Notes: a model not told the origin generated them from the letters alone. A stretch of 10,583 bases of DNA from Gemmatimonadota bacterium (GCA_003222065.1 QHUV01000220.1:1-10583); one strand, 5' to 3'; shown: positions 1-7,072, numbered from the stretch's first letter. A program made the numbers and translations.

Positions 1-202
1 CGAGGACATCCTTGATCTCTTGCGGCGTCGGAACCTGTGTTATCGCTTCCGCAACCTCGCGCTCCTCGTCCTCCGCCAGAATCTCGTTGCAGAGCGCGAT
101 GCACTCGTTGCAGATGTAGACTGACGGCCCGGAGATGAACTTCCGAACCGAGTCCTTTGACTTTCCGCAGAACGAGCAGCGCAAGTGTTTATCGTGCGAC
201 AT
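1..202 (-). CDS. clpX: ATP-dependent Clp protease ATP-binding subunit ClpX, N-terminal part (cut by window edge)
   Basis: ClpX is the AAA+ unfoldase that recognises tagged substrates and feeds them to ClpP in the cytosol. Only the first 67 codons are present. They form the N-terminal zinc-binding domain: Cys9 and Cys12 in LRCSFCGKS, then Cys31 and Cys34 in [10 protein letters not shown], the four zinc ligands of the ClpX C4 domain. The segment [18 protein letters not shown] matches ClpX very closely. The ATPase domain lies beyond the left edge. The ATG at 202-200 starts the domain at its usual place ([10 protein letters not shown]). The upstream ribosome site is weak: only GAGA about 9 bases before the start. 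The gene lies 155 bases downstream of clpP on the same strand, so it probably shares the tig-clpP transcript and may also have its own promoter in the gap. The identification rests on the zinc domain and on the neighbouring clpP. Confidence 0.95.
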   Translation of the reverse strand, partial: MSHDKHLRCSFCGKSKDSVRKFISGPSVYICNECIALCNEILAEDEEREVAEAITQVPTPQEIKDVL

Positions 203-277
203 AACGAGTCTCTACAGAACGCGGAAGCCCGGAGGCCGGAGCCGGCTCGGCCGGAAAGGCGATGGGCAGGGTGCTAG

Positions 278-307
278 AGAATAAGGAGCGGCGCGCCACG
301 CGGTCAA
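278..307 (-). promoter_or_regulatory. Candidate sigma-70-type promoter for clpX
   Basis: On the minus strand TTGACC (307-302) and TATTCT (283-278) are separated by 18 bases, giving 5/6 and 4/6 matches to the -35 and -10 consensus. The start site would fall near position 271, leaving a leader of about 70 bases before clpX. That leader contains a GC-rich near-palindrome at 234-252 (GGCC...GGCC around AGCCGGCT). The consensus used is that of E. coli sigma-70, so this is a weak inference for another phylum. Confidence 0.35.
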
Positions 308-330
308 GGAACACCATCTGACGACCGATC

Positions 331-350
331 CTCGTGAACGTTTTCACGAG
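331..350. repeat. Perfect inverted repeat just downstream of clpP
   Basis: CTCGTGAA (331-338) and TTCACGAG (343-350) form an 8-bp perfect stem around a 4-base loop, beginning 7 bases after the clpP stop codon. On the minus strand no run of T follows, so it is not a standard Rho-independent terminator. It could be a partial attenuator, an RNA stability or processing hairpin at the clpP 3' end, or a dyad operator. The sequence alone does not decide among these. Confidence 0.5.
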
Positions 351-357
351 AGACATC

Positions 358-993
358 TCAGCGCGCCGCCGCCGCTGCCGCAATCACGCTCTCCGCTACT
401 ACCTCGCCACGGTGCGTGATCACGTGATCGACGATGCCATAGTCCAGTGCCTCGTTGGCGGACATGAAACGGTCGCGGTCTACGTCGCGCTCGATCTGCT
501 CCAACGGGCGGCCGGTATGACGCGCCATCAGCTCGTTCATCTTGCCGCGCAAGTACAGAATCTCTTTCGCCTGGATCTCGATGTCCGACGCCGTACCCTG
601 CGCACCGCCCGACGGCTGGTGGATCATGATGCGCGAATGTGGAAGAGCATGTCGCTTTCCCTTTCGCCCGGCGGTCAGCAAAAAGGCTCCCATGCTCGCC
701 GCCAGACCCATACAAATTGTATTGATAGGCGATCTCAGGTATTGCATGGTGTCGTAGATCGCTAAGCCCGACGACACGCTCCCGCCGGGCGAATTGATGT
801 AAACGTGGATATCACGCTCGGGGTTATCTGCCTCGAGAAATAGCAGCTGAGCGATGATGATGTTGGCGACGTCGTCGTTGATTGGCGTACCAAGAAAGAC
901 GATTCGATCCATGAGCAAGCGCGAGAAGATGTCATAGCTCCGCTCGCCACGGCTCGACCGCTCGATCACATATGGGGGATACAGCGTTGGCAT
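358..993 (-). CDS. clpP: ATP-dependent Clp protease proteolytic subunit ClpP
   Basis: ClpP is the serine peptidase whose two stacked heptameric rings form the degradation chamber of ClpXP. The 211-residue product has the full family length. The catalytic triad is Ser100 ([11 protein letters not shown]), His125 (MIHQPSGG) and Asp174 ([18 protein letters not shown]), spaced as in E. coli ClpP (97/122/171, mature numbering). The N-terminus, [23 protein letters not shown], is the typical start, including the axial-loop region. The C-terminus is an unusual run of alanines after VIAAA. The ATG at 993-991 has a GAGG ribosome site 9 bases upstream that overlaps the tig stop codon, so translation is probably coupled to tig. 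The gap to tig is 11 bases, and clpX follows 155 bases downstream in the common tig-clpP-clpX order. Confidence 0.98.
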   Translation of the reverse strand: MPTLYPPYVIERSSRGERSYDIFSRLLMDRIVFLGTPINDDVANIIIAQLLFLEADNPERDIHVYINSPGGSVSSGLAIYDTMQYLRSPINTICMGLAASMGAFLLTAGRKGKRHALPHSRIMIHQPSGGAQGTASDIEIQAKEILYLRGKMNELMARHTGRPLEQIERDVDRDRFMSANEALDYGIVDHVITHRGEVVAESVIAAAAAAR

Positions 994-1007
994 GGCTCAA
1001 GACCTCA
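994..1007 (-). promoter_or_regulatory. clpP ribosome binding site overlapping the tig stop codon
   Basis: On the minus strand the tig stop TGA (1007-1005) runs directly into GG, so GAGG (1006-1003) serves as the clpP Shine-Dalgarno, 9 bases before the ATG. This arrangement favours termination-reinitiation coupling between Tig and ClpP synthesis, and it supports the chosen clpP start. Confidence 0.6.
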
Positions 1008-2243
1008 TTCGACCGTGTTTCTTTCCAGCAACCAGTTGAAAACTTTCTCTTCGGTAAGCCCGTGCTCGATTTCCTTCAATCTGCCCGCCTTCTGGAGTGA
1101 GGCGTAGACTTGCCCGGGCTCCGCGTTGCGCTTCTTGGCAAGCTCGGCGACGCGATCATCGATGTCCCCTTCCGTGGCGCGCAGTCCCTCGCTCTCGGCG
1201 ATGGTATCGATGATCAGATCGCGACGCACTTGCCGCTCGGCGATCGGCCGAAATTCACCGGCAAACTTTTCACGCTCCTCGTCCGGCACACGGTAAGCTT
1301 GAACATAGCCGTCGATGAGCTGGTTCACCCAACTCGGCGGGACCGCGAACGGATTCGCGCTGGCAATCTCGTCGAGCAAGTGCTGTCGAACCGTCGCATC
1401 CGCGTCGCGTTTAGCGCTTTCCTCCAAGTCTCGGCGCACCGTGGATTGAAGTGTATCGAGTGACTCGAAGTCTCCAACCTCACGCGCGAATGCGTCGTCC
1501 AAGACCGGCAGTTCCTTGCGCTTTACGTCTTGCAGCGTGATGCGCACGTTCTTGCTCTTGCCGCGCTGCGGCTCGTCCGGAAAATCGTCGGGCCAACGCA
1601 CGGCGCGCTCAATGGTCTCGCCGGGAGAAAGCTCCATCGCAAGTTCCTCGATGCCGGGAATCGCCTGGCCGCCGCCGAGGACGATCCGGTAGTCCTTACC
1701 CTCCGGCATCGAGCCGTCTTCGTTGGACGTCGCGAGCAGGAGGGTCACCATGTCGCCGGGTGCTGGCTTGGTCTCCACCGGATGCCAGCTCGCGCGCTGC
1801 TCGCGCATCTGCTCGACCTGGTCACGCACTTGCTCGTCGGTGACCTGCCCAGCGGGACGCGAGACGCGGAATCCTTGCGTGCGGGCCAACGCAATCTCAG
1901 GGCGTACCTCTACGTGCAACTCGAACGTGAGTGGCTCGCCCTCGTTGAACTTGAGATCATGAACGTGGGGTTGCGACGCGACCTTCAGATGCTCGCGATC
2001 GACAACCTCCTGAAACGCTGCCTGCACGAATGATTCAATGACCTGCTGGCGGATGGCGTCCTTGAATCGCTTCTTGACCAGCTGCGGGGGCGCCTTGCCG
2101 GGGCGAAAGCCGGGAAGCCGCACGCTGGATGCATAACGCCGCGCGGTCTTCTCTTCGGCCTCACGAATGGCTTCGACCGGCACTTGGACTTCAAGCAGCC
2201 GTTCGACTCCCTCGCTCTTCTTCGTGGTGATCTGGATATCCAT
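1005..2243 (-). CDS. tig: Trigger factor, ribosome-associated chaperone and peptidyl-prolyl isomerase
   Basis: Trigger factor binds the ribosomal exit tunnel and shields nascent chains. The 412-residue product is close to the family length (432 in E. coli). Three domains can be seen in order. The N-terminal ribosome-binding domain (about 1-115) holds the signature GFRPGKAPP at residues 45-53. The FKBP-like PPIase domain (about 158-245) includes PGDMVTLLL and the stretch VLGGGQAIPGIEELAMEL. The C-terminal helical chaperone arms (about 250-412) contain PVLDDAFAREVG and PPSWVNQLIDGYVQ. The family's usual DFxG-type element in the PPIase domain is not obvious, so isomerase activity is uncertain. 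The ATG start (MDIQITTKKSEG) fits the family, but no Shine-Dalgarno is visible before it. The gene starts 60 bases after a tRNA-Leu on the same strand and is probably cotranscribed with it. Confidence 0.97.
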   Translation of the reverse strand: MDIQITTKKSEGVERLLEVQVPVEAIREAEEKTARRYASSVRLPGFRPGKAPPQLVKKRFKDAIRQQVIESFVQAAFQEVVDREHLKVASQPHVHDLKFNEGEPLTFELHVEVRPEIALARTQGFRVSRPAGQVTDEQVRDQVEQMREQRASWHPVETKPAPGDMVTLLLATSNEDGSMPEGKDYRIVLGGGQAIPGIEELAMELSPGETIERAVRWPDDFPDEPQRGKSKNVRITLQDVKRKELPVLDDAFAREVGDFESLDTLQSTVRRDLEESAKRDADATVRQHLLDEIASANPFAVPPSWVNQLIDGYVQAYRVPDEEREKFAGEFRPIAERQVRRDLIIDTIAESEGLRATEGDIDDRVAELAKKRNAEPGQVYASLQKAGRLKEIEHGLTEEKVFNWLLERNTVE

Positions 2244-2263
2244 GCGACAAAGCTAATGCCGTT

Positions 2264-2285
2264 TGTCATCCCAAGGAGCGCAGCG
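2264..2285. repeat. TGTCATCC-type intergenic motif
   Basis: The stretch TGTCATCCCAAGGAGCGC (continuing AGCG) in the tRNA-tig spacer resembles TGTCATCC..AGCG..AGCG motifs that I recall as recurring in intergenic DNA of several soil phyla. Only one copy is present here, so calling it a repeat depends on memory of other genomes and not on this window. Confidence 0.3.
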
Positions 2286-2303
2286 CACACGCCGCGAGCA
2301 GAG

Positions 2304-2385
2304 TGCGGGAGCCGGGACTCGAACCCGGAAGCCTTGCGGCACTGGATCCTAAGTCCAGCGCGTCTGCCAGTTCCGCCACTCCCGC
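2304..2385 (-). tRNA. tRNA-Leu (anticodon UAG)
   Basis: The minus strand folds as a class II tRNA. The acceptor stem pairs GCGGGAG (2385-2379) with CTCCCGC (2311-2305), and the discriminator base is A (2304). The anticodon arm is CTGGA-CTTAGGA-TCCAG with anticodon TAG, reading CUA leucine codons. There is a long variable arm (GCC-GCAA-GGC), and the T arm is CCGGG-TTCGAGT-CCCGG. The long variable arm and A73 both fit leucine. The terminal CCA is not encoded: CTC follows the discriminator, so CCA must be added after transcription. It lies 60 bases upstream of tig with no terminator between, so tRNA 3'-end processing may create the 5' end of the tig message. Confidence 0.97.
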
Positions 2386-2464
2386 GGTCGAGGAAAGCTA
2401 AGACTGCTCGGTGAGCCGGGCCACTCTACCAAATAGGGCGGTCTGCCCTAGCGATGACATCCAA

Positions 2465-2500
2465 GAAAAAAGCCGGCCCGGTGATTTCGCCGGGCCGGCT
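2465..2500 (-). terminator. Rho-independent terminator after the htrA-like gene
   Basis: AGCCGGCCCGG (2471-2481) and CCGGGCCGGCT (2490-2500) form an 11-bp perfect GC-rich stem with an 8-base loop. On the minus strand it is followed at once by a T tract (TTTTTT within 2470-2465). It begins 17 bases after the TAG at 2520-2518. The plus strand has no T run, so it acts in one direction. It separates the htrA-like gene from the tRNA-tig-clpP-clpX unit. Confidence 0.93.
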
Positions 2501-2517
2501 CTACCATCATCCTGATC

Positions 2518-2921
2518 CTACTGTGCCTTCAACGTTACCGACGTCGTGGTTTGTGCACGCACCTCGTACACGAGTAGCGTGATCAGATCGCCGTGTTTGA
2601 GGCCCGATATAGCCTCCTCCAGATCCGCGGGCGATCGGATCTCTCGCTTCTGCGGGTAAAGCACACGAACGATGATCGAGCTGTTCTCGTTCAGCTCACG
2701 ATAGGCCGGTCCACTCGGCGCGACGTCGGTGACGAGAAGACCGCGCCGCCATTGATCGTTCAGTCGCGCTTGCGTCGCCAGCTCGGTCGGAACGGCTTGC
2801 ACCGAGATGCCGAGCTTGTCGTAGCTCCGTTCATTGCTGCGCGCCGCGGGTTGCCGGCCGTCGTCGTTGGCCGACGCGATGTCAGGAGACTTATCAGCGG
2901 GCGGCTCACCCAGCTTGACGT
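2518..2921 (-). pseudogene. Detached C-terminal part of the htrA/degP-like gene (end of PDZ1, linker and PDZ2)
   Basis: After the stop at 2924-2922 the minus strand continues in the -1 frame with LNVKLGEPPADKSPDIASAN, which looks like the last strand of an HtrA PDZ1 domain plus linker. A second PDZ-like domain follows: LGISVQAVPTELATQARL, then RRGLLVTDVAPSGPAYRELN, then SPADLEEAISGLKHGDLITLLVY. The piece ends at TAG 2520-2518 just before a strong terminator. The only plausible internal start is GTG at 2802-2800, which would yield 94 residues covering PDZ2 alone, without a signal or a protease domain. There is no clear slippery sequence at the junction that would rejoin the frames. I read this as the tail of a gene broken by a deletion, or as an assembly error, and not as an independent gene. 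Confidence 0.75.
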
Positions 2922-3857
2922 TTAGCGCGCCACCTGCGCGTCGTTAGGATCAACCTCGCCGATGTTGATGCCCAACACGGCCCGCCGCACCTTGCCATAC
3001 TGCACGATGTCGTCCATTACCTGCTTCGCGAGCGTAATCGGAATCGCGAAGCCATAGCCGGCATAGAAGCCCGTGTTGCTCGCGATCGCGCTGTTGATGC
3101 CGATCACCTCGCCGCGGATGTTCACGAGTGGGCCGCCAGAGTTCCCCGGATTGATCGCGGCATCCGTCTGGATGTAGTCCTGGATCGCGTAGCGCGTATT
3201 GAGCAACGCGCCGAGTGAACGGCCGCGCGCGCTCACGATGCCGGCGGTGACGGTAAAGTCGAGGCCTAACGGGTTGCCGATCGCGACGACCCACTGTCCG
3301 ACGCGGGCGATCGCATCGTCCCCTATCGCGACCGTCGGAAGGTCGTTCGCGTCGACCTTGATCACCGCCACGTCAGTCGTCGGATCGCGGCCCGTGACTT
3401 TCGCGGTGAAGATACGATTGTCGAGCAACCGCACCGTCACACGATCAGCATCCGCGACGACGTGATTGTTCGTGAGGATGTAGCCATCCTTGCTGACGAT
3501 GAAGCCGGACCCACTCGCCTCACTCGGCTGATCGGTTTGCGGATCGAGTTGCCGGAAGAAGTCTTCGATCCCGCCAGGAAGTCGCTGCTGCTGTCCGCGC
3601 TGCCGCGTGTTCGCGCGCGTGCGCGCGAAGCGCTCGGTCTGAATGGAAACGACAGCGGGTGTAACGTGATCCGCGATCGCTTCGAACGCGTTCTGCGACT
3701 CGACCAGAGGCTGCACCTGCTGCAGCGTAGGCTTTGGCGCCGTCTTGGACTGCGCCCAACCCGGGTGTATCAGGTTCGAGCTCGATGCGAAGACAAGGCC
3801 GCAAAGGAATGCCACGATCACCGCTGCGGTAAGTCGGGCACGAGGGTACTTGGTCAT
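2922..3857 (-). CDS. HtrA/DegP-like periplasmic serine protease, truncated after the protease domain
   Basis: HtrA proteases degrade misfolded envelope proteins. The reading frame gives 311 residues from ATG 3857, chosen because GGGAAGG lies 6 bases upstream; an earlier in-frame ATG at 3914 lacks this. Residues about 9-27 (LTAAVIVAFLCGLVFASSS) form a signal anchor. The trypsin-like domain is complete, with His132 in TNNHVVADAD, Asp162 in TTDVAVIKVD and Ser240 in NPGNSGGPL. The frame stops right after RRAVLGINIGEVDPNDAQVAR, where the first PDZ domain should begin. About 60-70 PDZ1 residues are absent, and the remaining PDZ2 coding sequence continues in another frame downstream. The product would be a membrane-anchored protease domain without PDZ regulation. 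Family members usually have one or two PDZ domains, so activity and trimer control are doubtful. The gene follows dnaK on the same strand across a 261-base spacer. Confidence 0.85.
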   Translation of the reverse strand: MTKYPRARLTAAVIVAFLCGLVFASSSNLIHPGWAQSKTAPKPTLQQVQPLVESQNAFEAIADHVTPAVVSIQTERFARTRANTRQRGQQQRLPGGIEDFFRQLDPQTDQPSEASGSGFIVSKDGYILTNNHVVADADRVTVRLLDNRIFTAKVTGRDPTTDVAVIKVDANDLPTVAIGDDAIARVGQWVVAIGNPLGLDFTVTAGIVSARGRSLGALLNTRYAIQDYIQTDAAINPGNSGGPLVNIRGEVIGINSAIASNTGFYAGYGFAIPITLAKQVMDDIVQYGKVRRAVLGINIGEVDPNDAQVAR

Positions 3858-3922
3858 ACGCTGCCTTCCCACGTCAAGTGAGTTTGGGGTCCGTACACGA
3901 ATCAATAGTGTCAAGTTCCGCT

Positions 3923-3960
3923 GAGGTGCTAGATGCTAAAGTGCTGCGCGCTAGCACCTC
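3923..3960. repeat. Inverted repeat built on AGGTGCT heptads, upstream of the htrA-like gene
   Basis: GAGGTGCTAG (3923-3932) and CTAGCACCTC (3951-3960) are perfect 10-bp inverted arms around an 18-base loop. The left arm continues as tandem heptads: AGGTGCT, AGATGCT, then A plus AAGTGCT (3924-3945). The same heptad recurs in inverse orientation at 4085-4112. As RNA from the dnaK side, the arms would form a hairpin about 65 bases before the htrA start codon. Confidence 0.75.
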
Positions 3961-4055
3961 GCTCTGGAATGACACGATTCGACCCCTGAAAGGTTGCAGG
4001 TGTTCAGCACGGAGTGAAGTGAAGAACTGGTAAGAATTCTCGCGGAACGCGGAGA

Positions 4056-4081
4056 GCGCCGGAGGCTTTCGTCTCCGGCGC
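4056..4081 (-). terminator. GC-rich hairpin downstream of dnaK, possible terminator
   Basis: GCGCCGGAG (4056-4064) and CTCCGGCGC (4073-4081) form a 9-bp perfect stem with an 8-base loop, about 37 bases after the dnaK stop codon. No T tract follows on the minus strand, so it may be a weak terminator or a 3'-end-stabilising hairpin. Read-through into the htrA-like gene is possible. Confidence 0.45.
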
Positions 4082-4084
4082 CAT

Positions 4085-4112
4085 AGCCCCTAGCACCTAA
4101 AACCTAGCACCT
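4085..4112 (-). repeat. Four tandem AGGTGCT-type heptads just after dnaK
   Basis: On the minus strand the units are AGGTGCT (4112-4106), AGGTTTT (4105-4099), AGGTGCT (4098-4092) and AGGGGCT (4091-4085), with exact 7-base phasing. They lie 6 bases after the dnaK stop. With the inverted heptads at 3923-3960 they flank about 125 bases of noncoding DNA, which looks like one composite intergenic element. Confidence 0.75.
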
Positions 4113-4118
4113 GCCTCT

Positions 4119-6068
4119 TCACTTTTTCCCTTCGTCCACGATCTCGTAGTCGGCTTCCACCACATCTTCCTTCTGGCCGCCCGGGCCCGGAGGGGGACTG
4201 GTCCCGGCACCTGTGCCCGCCGCTTCGCCACTTGGCGGCGTTCCCGGCTGCGACTGTGACTGCGCATAGAAGCTTTGGCCAGCCTCGCTGTACACGCGAT
4301 TCAGCTCCTCCTGTGCGGCCTTGATCTCGTTCATGTCGTCGCCTCGGAGCGCCTTTCGCGCCCGCTCGATCCCCGCGTCGAGCTTCGTTTTCGCCTCGGC
4401 CGGCAGGCGATCACCCCACTCCTTCACATTCTTCTCGACCTCGTACGTCATGCTGTCGAGCCGGTTGCGCGTATCGATCTCCTCGCGGCGCTTTTTATCC
4501 TCTGCCGCGTGCGATTCCGCATCCTTGACCATCCGCTGGATGTCGTTTTCGGACAGCCCGCTCGACGCCTCGATGCGGATCTTCTGCTCTTTGCCTGTCG
4601 CTTTGTCTTTGGCCGAGACATGGAGGATGCCGTTCGCGTCGATGTCGAAGGTCACCTCGATCTGCGGCATGCCCCGCGGAGCCGGTGGAATTCCGGTCAG
4701 CTGGAATTTGCCGATCGTGCGGTTGTCGCGCGCCATCTCACGCTCGCCCTGCAGCACGTGGATCTCGACCGTCGTCTGGTTATCGTCCGCGGTGGAAAAG
4801 GTCTCGCTCTTCTTCGTTGGAATGGTCGTGTTCCGCGGAATGAGCACCGTGGTCACGCCGCCTAACGTCTCAATGCCGAGCGAGAGTGGCGTGACGTCAA
4901 GCAGCAACACGTCCTTCTGCTCGCCGGTCAGCACTGCGCCCTGAATCGCCGCACCGATCGCGACCACCTCATCTGGATTGACGCCCTTGTGCGGATCTTT
5001 TTTGAAAAAGTTCTTAACTATGTCTTGTACTTTTGGAATTCGCGTCGAGCCGCCGACGAGAATGACTTCGTCTACCTCCTCAGGCTTCATCCCGGCGTCC
5101 TTCAGCGCCTGCTGCATCGGTGGGATCGTCCGCTGAATCAGATCGTCGACGAGCTGCTCGAACTTGGCGCGGGACAGCGTATAGTTCAGGTGCTTGGGAC
5201 CGGACTGATCCGCGGTGATGAAGGGCAGGTTGATGTCAGTCGACGTCGTGCCTGAGAGCTCCATCTTCGCTTTTTCCGCGGCTTCCTTGAGACGCTGTAG
5301 CGCCATGCGATCTTTGGAGAGATCGATCCCCTGATCGCGCTTGAACTCGGCGACGATCCAGTCGATCACCCGCTGATCGAAGTCGTCGCCACCGAGGTGC
5401 GTGTCGCCGTTGGTCGACTTGACCTCGAACTGTCGTGAGCCCTCGACATCGTATAGCTCCAGCACCGAGATGTCATAAGTCCCACCGCCAAGGTCAAAAA
5501 CTGCAACCTTTTCGTCCTTCTTCTTGTCGAGTCCGTAGGCGAGCGCGGCCGCAGTGGGCTCGTTGATGATGCGCAGCACGTCCAAGCCGGCGATCTTTCC
5601 GGCGTCCTTCGTTGCCTGGCGTTGCGAATCGTTGAAATAAGCAGGGACGGTGACGACCGCCTTGGTCACGGAATGGCCGAGATAGTCCTCCGCCGTCTGC
5701 TTCATTTTCTGGAGAATCATCGCCGAGATCTCGGGGGGCGAGTACCGCTTGCCCTGCACCTCGACCGTCGCGACATCATTCGGACCGGACACAACCTTGT
5801 ACGGAACTCGCTTAATCTCCTCCGGCACTTCCGACATCTTGCGGCCCATGAAGCGCTTGATGGAGAAGATCGTATTCTGCGGATTGGTGACCGCCTGACG
5901 CTTGGCGACCTGCCCGACAAGCCTTTCACCGTCTTTGGTGAAGCCGACCACGGAAGGCGTGGTCCTTCCCCCTTCCGAGTTCGGGATGACAACGGGGTCG
6001 CCGCCCTCCATCACCGCGACCACTGAATTGGTCGTGCCCAGGTCGATGCCGATGACTTTATCCGCCAT
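4119..6068 (-). CDS. dnaK: Chaperone protein DnaK (Hsp70)
   Basis: DnaK is the cytosolic ATP-driven chaperone that works with DnaJ and GrpE and takes over clients from trigger factor. The 649-residue product is complete. The nucleotide-binding domain (1 to about 385) shows [10 protein letters not shown] (6-15), Lys71 in [28 protein letters not shown] (138-157), [11 protein letters not shown] (191-201) and [13 protein letters not shown] (336-348). The conserved interdomain linker follows as [16 protein letters not shown] (386-401). The substrate-binding domain includes [33 protein letters not shown] (459-481) and a helical lid. The tail is a Gly/Pro/Gln-rich region ending in [15 protein letters not shown]. 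The start is ATG 6068, supported by GAGG 5 bases upstream; a longer frame reaching 6242 is rejected. No dnaJ, grpE or hrcA is adjacent. No CIRCE repeat is seen upstream. Confidence 0.98.
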   Translation of the reverse strand: MADKVIGIDLGTTNSVVAVMEGGDPVVIPNSEGGRTTPSVVGFTKDGERLVGQVAKRQAVTNPQNTIFSIKRFMGRKMSEVPEEIKRVPYKVVSGPNDVATVEVQGKRYSPPEISAMILQKMKQTAEDYLGHSVTKAVVTVPAYFNDSQRQATKDAGKIAGLDVLRIINEPTAAALAYGLDKKKDEKVAVFDLGGGTYDISVLELYDVEGSRQFEVKSTNGDTHLGGDDFDQRVIDWIVAEFKRDQGIDLSKDRMALQRLKEAAEKAKMELSGTTSTDINLPFITADQSGPKHLNYTLSRAKFEQLVDDLIQRTIPPMQQALKDAGMKPEEVDEVILVGGSTRIPKVQDIVKNFFKKDPHKGVNPDEVVAIGAAIQGAVLTGEQKDVLLLDVTPLSLGIETLGGVTTVLIPRNTTIPTKKSETFSTADDNQTTVEIHVLQGEREMARDNRTIGKFQLTGIPPAPRGMPQIEVTFDIDANGILHVSAKDKATGKEQKIRIEASSGLSENDIQRMVKDAESHAAEDKKRREEIDTRNRLDSMTYEVEKNVKEWGDRLPAEAKTKLDAGIERARKALRGDDMNEIKAAQEELNRVYSEAGQSFYAQSQSQPGTPPSGEAAGTGAGTSPPPGPGGQKEDVVEADYEIVDEGKK

Positions 6069-6232
6069 TGCTACCTCGAGTATGAAGTCGGGCGGAGCGC
6101 GTACTTCGACACTCGCTCGTTCCGCCGATGCCGGTGAGGCGAGGCAAGTCGGAGACCGGACGTCTGCGCCAAGATGGCAGCGGCCGGAATGAGAGCCGTT
6201 ACATTTGTGACGCAAGCGCGCCAGCAAGGCCA
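6069..6232. promoter_or_regulatory. Divergent promoter region between dnaK and the rhomboid gene
   Basis: These 164 bases must drive both dnaK (leftward) and the rhomboid gene (rightward). No CIRCE inverted repeat (TTAGCACTC-N9-GAGTGCTAA) and no clear sigma-32 promoter is visible. The best leftward match is weak: TTGCTG with TGTAAC 18 bases later, in the 6228-6199 area. Rightward, TACATT near 6201 could be a -10 but has no good -35. The dnaK ribosome site (GAGG) is at the left end, and AAGG precedes the rhomboid ATG at the right end. Confidence 0.4.
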
Positions 6233-7009
6233 ATGATTCCACTCAGCGACGAGAATCCGACGCTGCACACGCCAGTAATGACGTGGGCCCTCCTCGGCGC
6301 GATGTTCGCCGTCTGGCTCGCAGTACAGGGCGCCGGATTCGACGAACTGCAGCTCGCCAAGAGCATCTGCAACTACGGAATGGTGCCAGGCGAGCTCACC
6401 CACCGCGCGGCACTTGGACTGCGAGTGCCCATTGCACGCGGGCTGTACTGCGTGGTCGACAACGATCCCATCAACAGGTTTACGCCGCTGACGTCGATGT
6501 TCTTGCATGGCGGCTGGAGTCACATCCTCGGCAACGCTCTCTTTTTCTGGGTGTTCGGAAACAACATCGAAGACAGCATGGGATCGACGCGTTTTCTCGC
6601 GTTCTATCTCATCTGCGGCTTCGCGGCTGCCGCGGCTCACGTCCTGATGCAGCCCGGGTCGCCCGTGCCAACCGTCGGAGCATCCGGCGCCATCTCCGGC
6701 GTGCTGGGCGCGTATCTCGTGTTGTACCCTAGGGTACGCGTCAACATGCTCTTCATCTTCATCATCATCATTCGCGTGATCCCCGTGCCGGCGTGGCTCG
6801 TGTTGATATGGTGGTTCGTCGTGCAAGTGATTACCGCCTTGCCGTCGCTCTCCCAGGTGAACCCGGACGTGTCCAGTGGCGTCGCGGTATGGGCGCACAT
6901 TGGTGGATTCATAACGGGCGTGCTCTTGATCAAGGTTTTCGAGAAGCCAGACCGCGTCGCCGAGCGAGAAGCAGCAGGGCGCGCGCAGCTCTGGCAACAA
7001 CAGCGCTGA
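6233..7009 (+). CDS. Rhomboid family intramembrane serine protease
   Basis: Rhomboids cleave transmembrane substrates within the membrane using a Ser-His dyad. The product is 258 residues from ATG 6233 ([20 protein letters not shown]), chosen because AAGG precedes it and because the alternative ATG at 6128 adds only a charged, non-family extension. Ser151 lies in GASGAISG and His222 in [12 protein letters not shown]92-x4-H97-x3-N101 ([11 protein letters not shown]) matches the His/Asn site of E. coli GlpG that forms the oxyanion hole. About six or seven hydrophobic segments can be seen. A long loop after TM1 (about 36-84) carries Cys46 and Cys73, which may form a disulfide outside the cytoplasm. 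A short FIFIIII run is encoded by repeated TTC/ATC codons. The physiological substrate is unknown. The gene is divergent from dnaK and 63 bases upstream of the DUF47 gene. Confidence 0.93.
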   Translation: MIPLSDENPTLHTPVMTWALLGAMFAVWLAVQGAGFDELQLAKSICNYGMVPGELTHRAALGLRVPIARGLYCVVDNDPINRFTPLTSMFLHGGWSHILGNALFFWVFGNNIEDSMGSTRFLAFYLICGFAAAAAHVLMQPGSPVPTVGASGAISGVLGAYLVLYPRVRVNMLFIFIIIIRVIPVPAWLVLIWWFVVQVITALPSLSQVNPDVSSGVAVWAHIGGFITGVLLIKVFEKPDRVAEREAAGRAQLWQQQR

Positions 7010-7018
7010 CGCTCGGAC

Positions 7019-7047
7019 TTTGCCGGTGCATCGTGCGCGGGTATCTT
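7019..7047 (+). promoter_or_regulatory. Candidate promoter for the DUF47-pit operon
   Basis: TTTGCC (7019-7024) and TATCTT (7042-7047) are separated by 17 bases in the short gap after the rhomboid gene. Each is a partial match to the sigma-70 consensus. A start near 7054 would leave about 19 bases, including the GGGAGG ribosome site at 7062-7067. The evidence is only a motif match. Confidence 0.3.
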
Positions 7048-7072
7048 CCGGCGCCAACATTGGGAGGCTGGA

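Noticed and set aside
418..429. 12-bp palindrome GATCACGTGATC inside clpP
   Set aside because: It lies in the codons for the conserved DHVIT region near the ClpP C-terminus and is explained by coding constraint and chance.
2434..2450. Small inverted repeat TAGGGC/GCCCTA upstream of the tRNA
   Set aside because: The stem is only 6 bp and has no T tract. It is much weaker than the terminator at 2465-2500 and probably incidental.
3858..3914. Upstream ATG (3914) for the htrA-like protein
   Set aside because: The ATG at 3857 has GGGAAGG at good spacing and begins directly with a basic N-region and signal anchor. The 19 extra residues would place a charged stretch before it.
3909..3914. Perfect TTGACA -35 hexamer upstream of the htrA-like gene on the minus strand
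   Set aside because: No acceptable -10 lies 16-18 bases downstream (the sequence there reads GACCCC), so it was not called a promoter.
6069..6242. 58-residue N-terminal extension of DnaK
   Set aside because: The extension has no Hsp70 similarity, and [15 protein letters not shown] at 6068 with a good GAGG site is the family start. The longer frame would also overlap the rhomboid start.
6724..6737. 14-bp perfect palindrome GTACCCTAGGGTAC inside the rhomboid gene
   Set aside because: It encodes the conserved LYPRVRV stretch. A single copy within coding sequence gives no support for an operator or attachment site.
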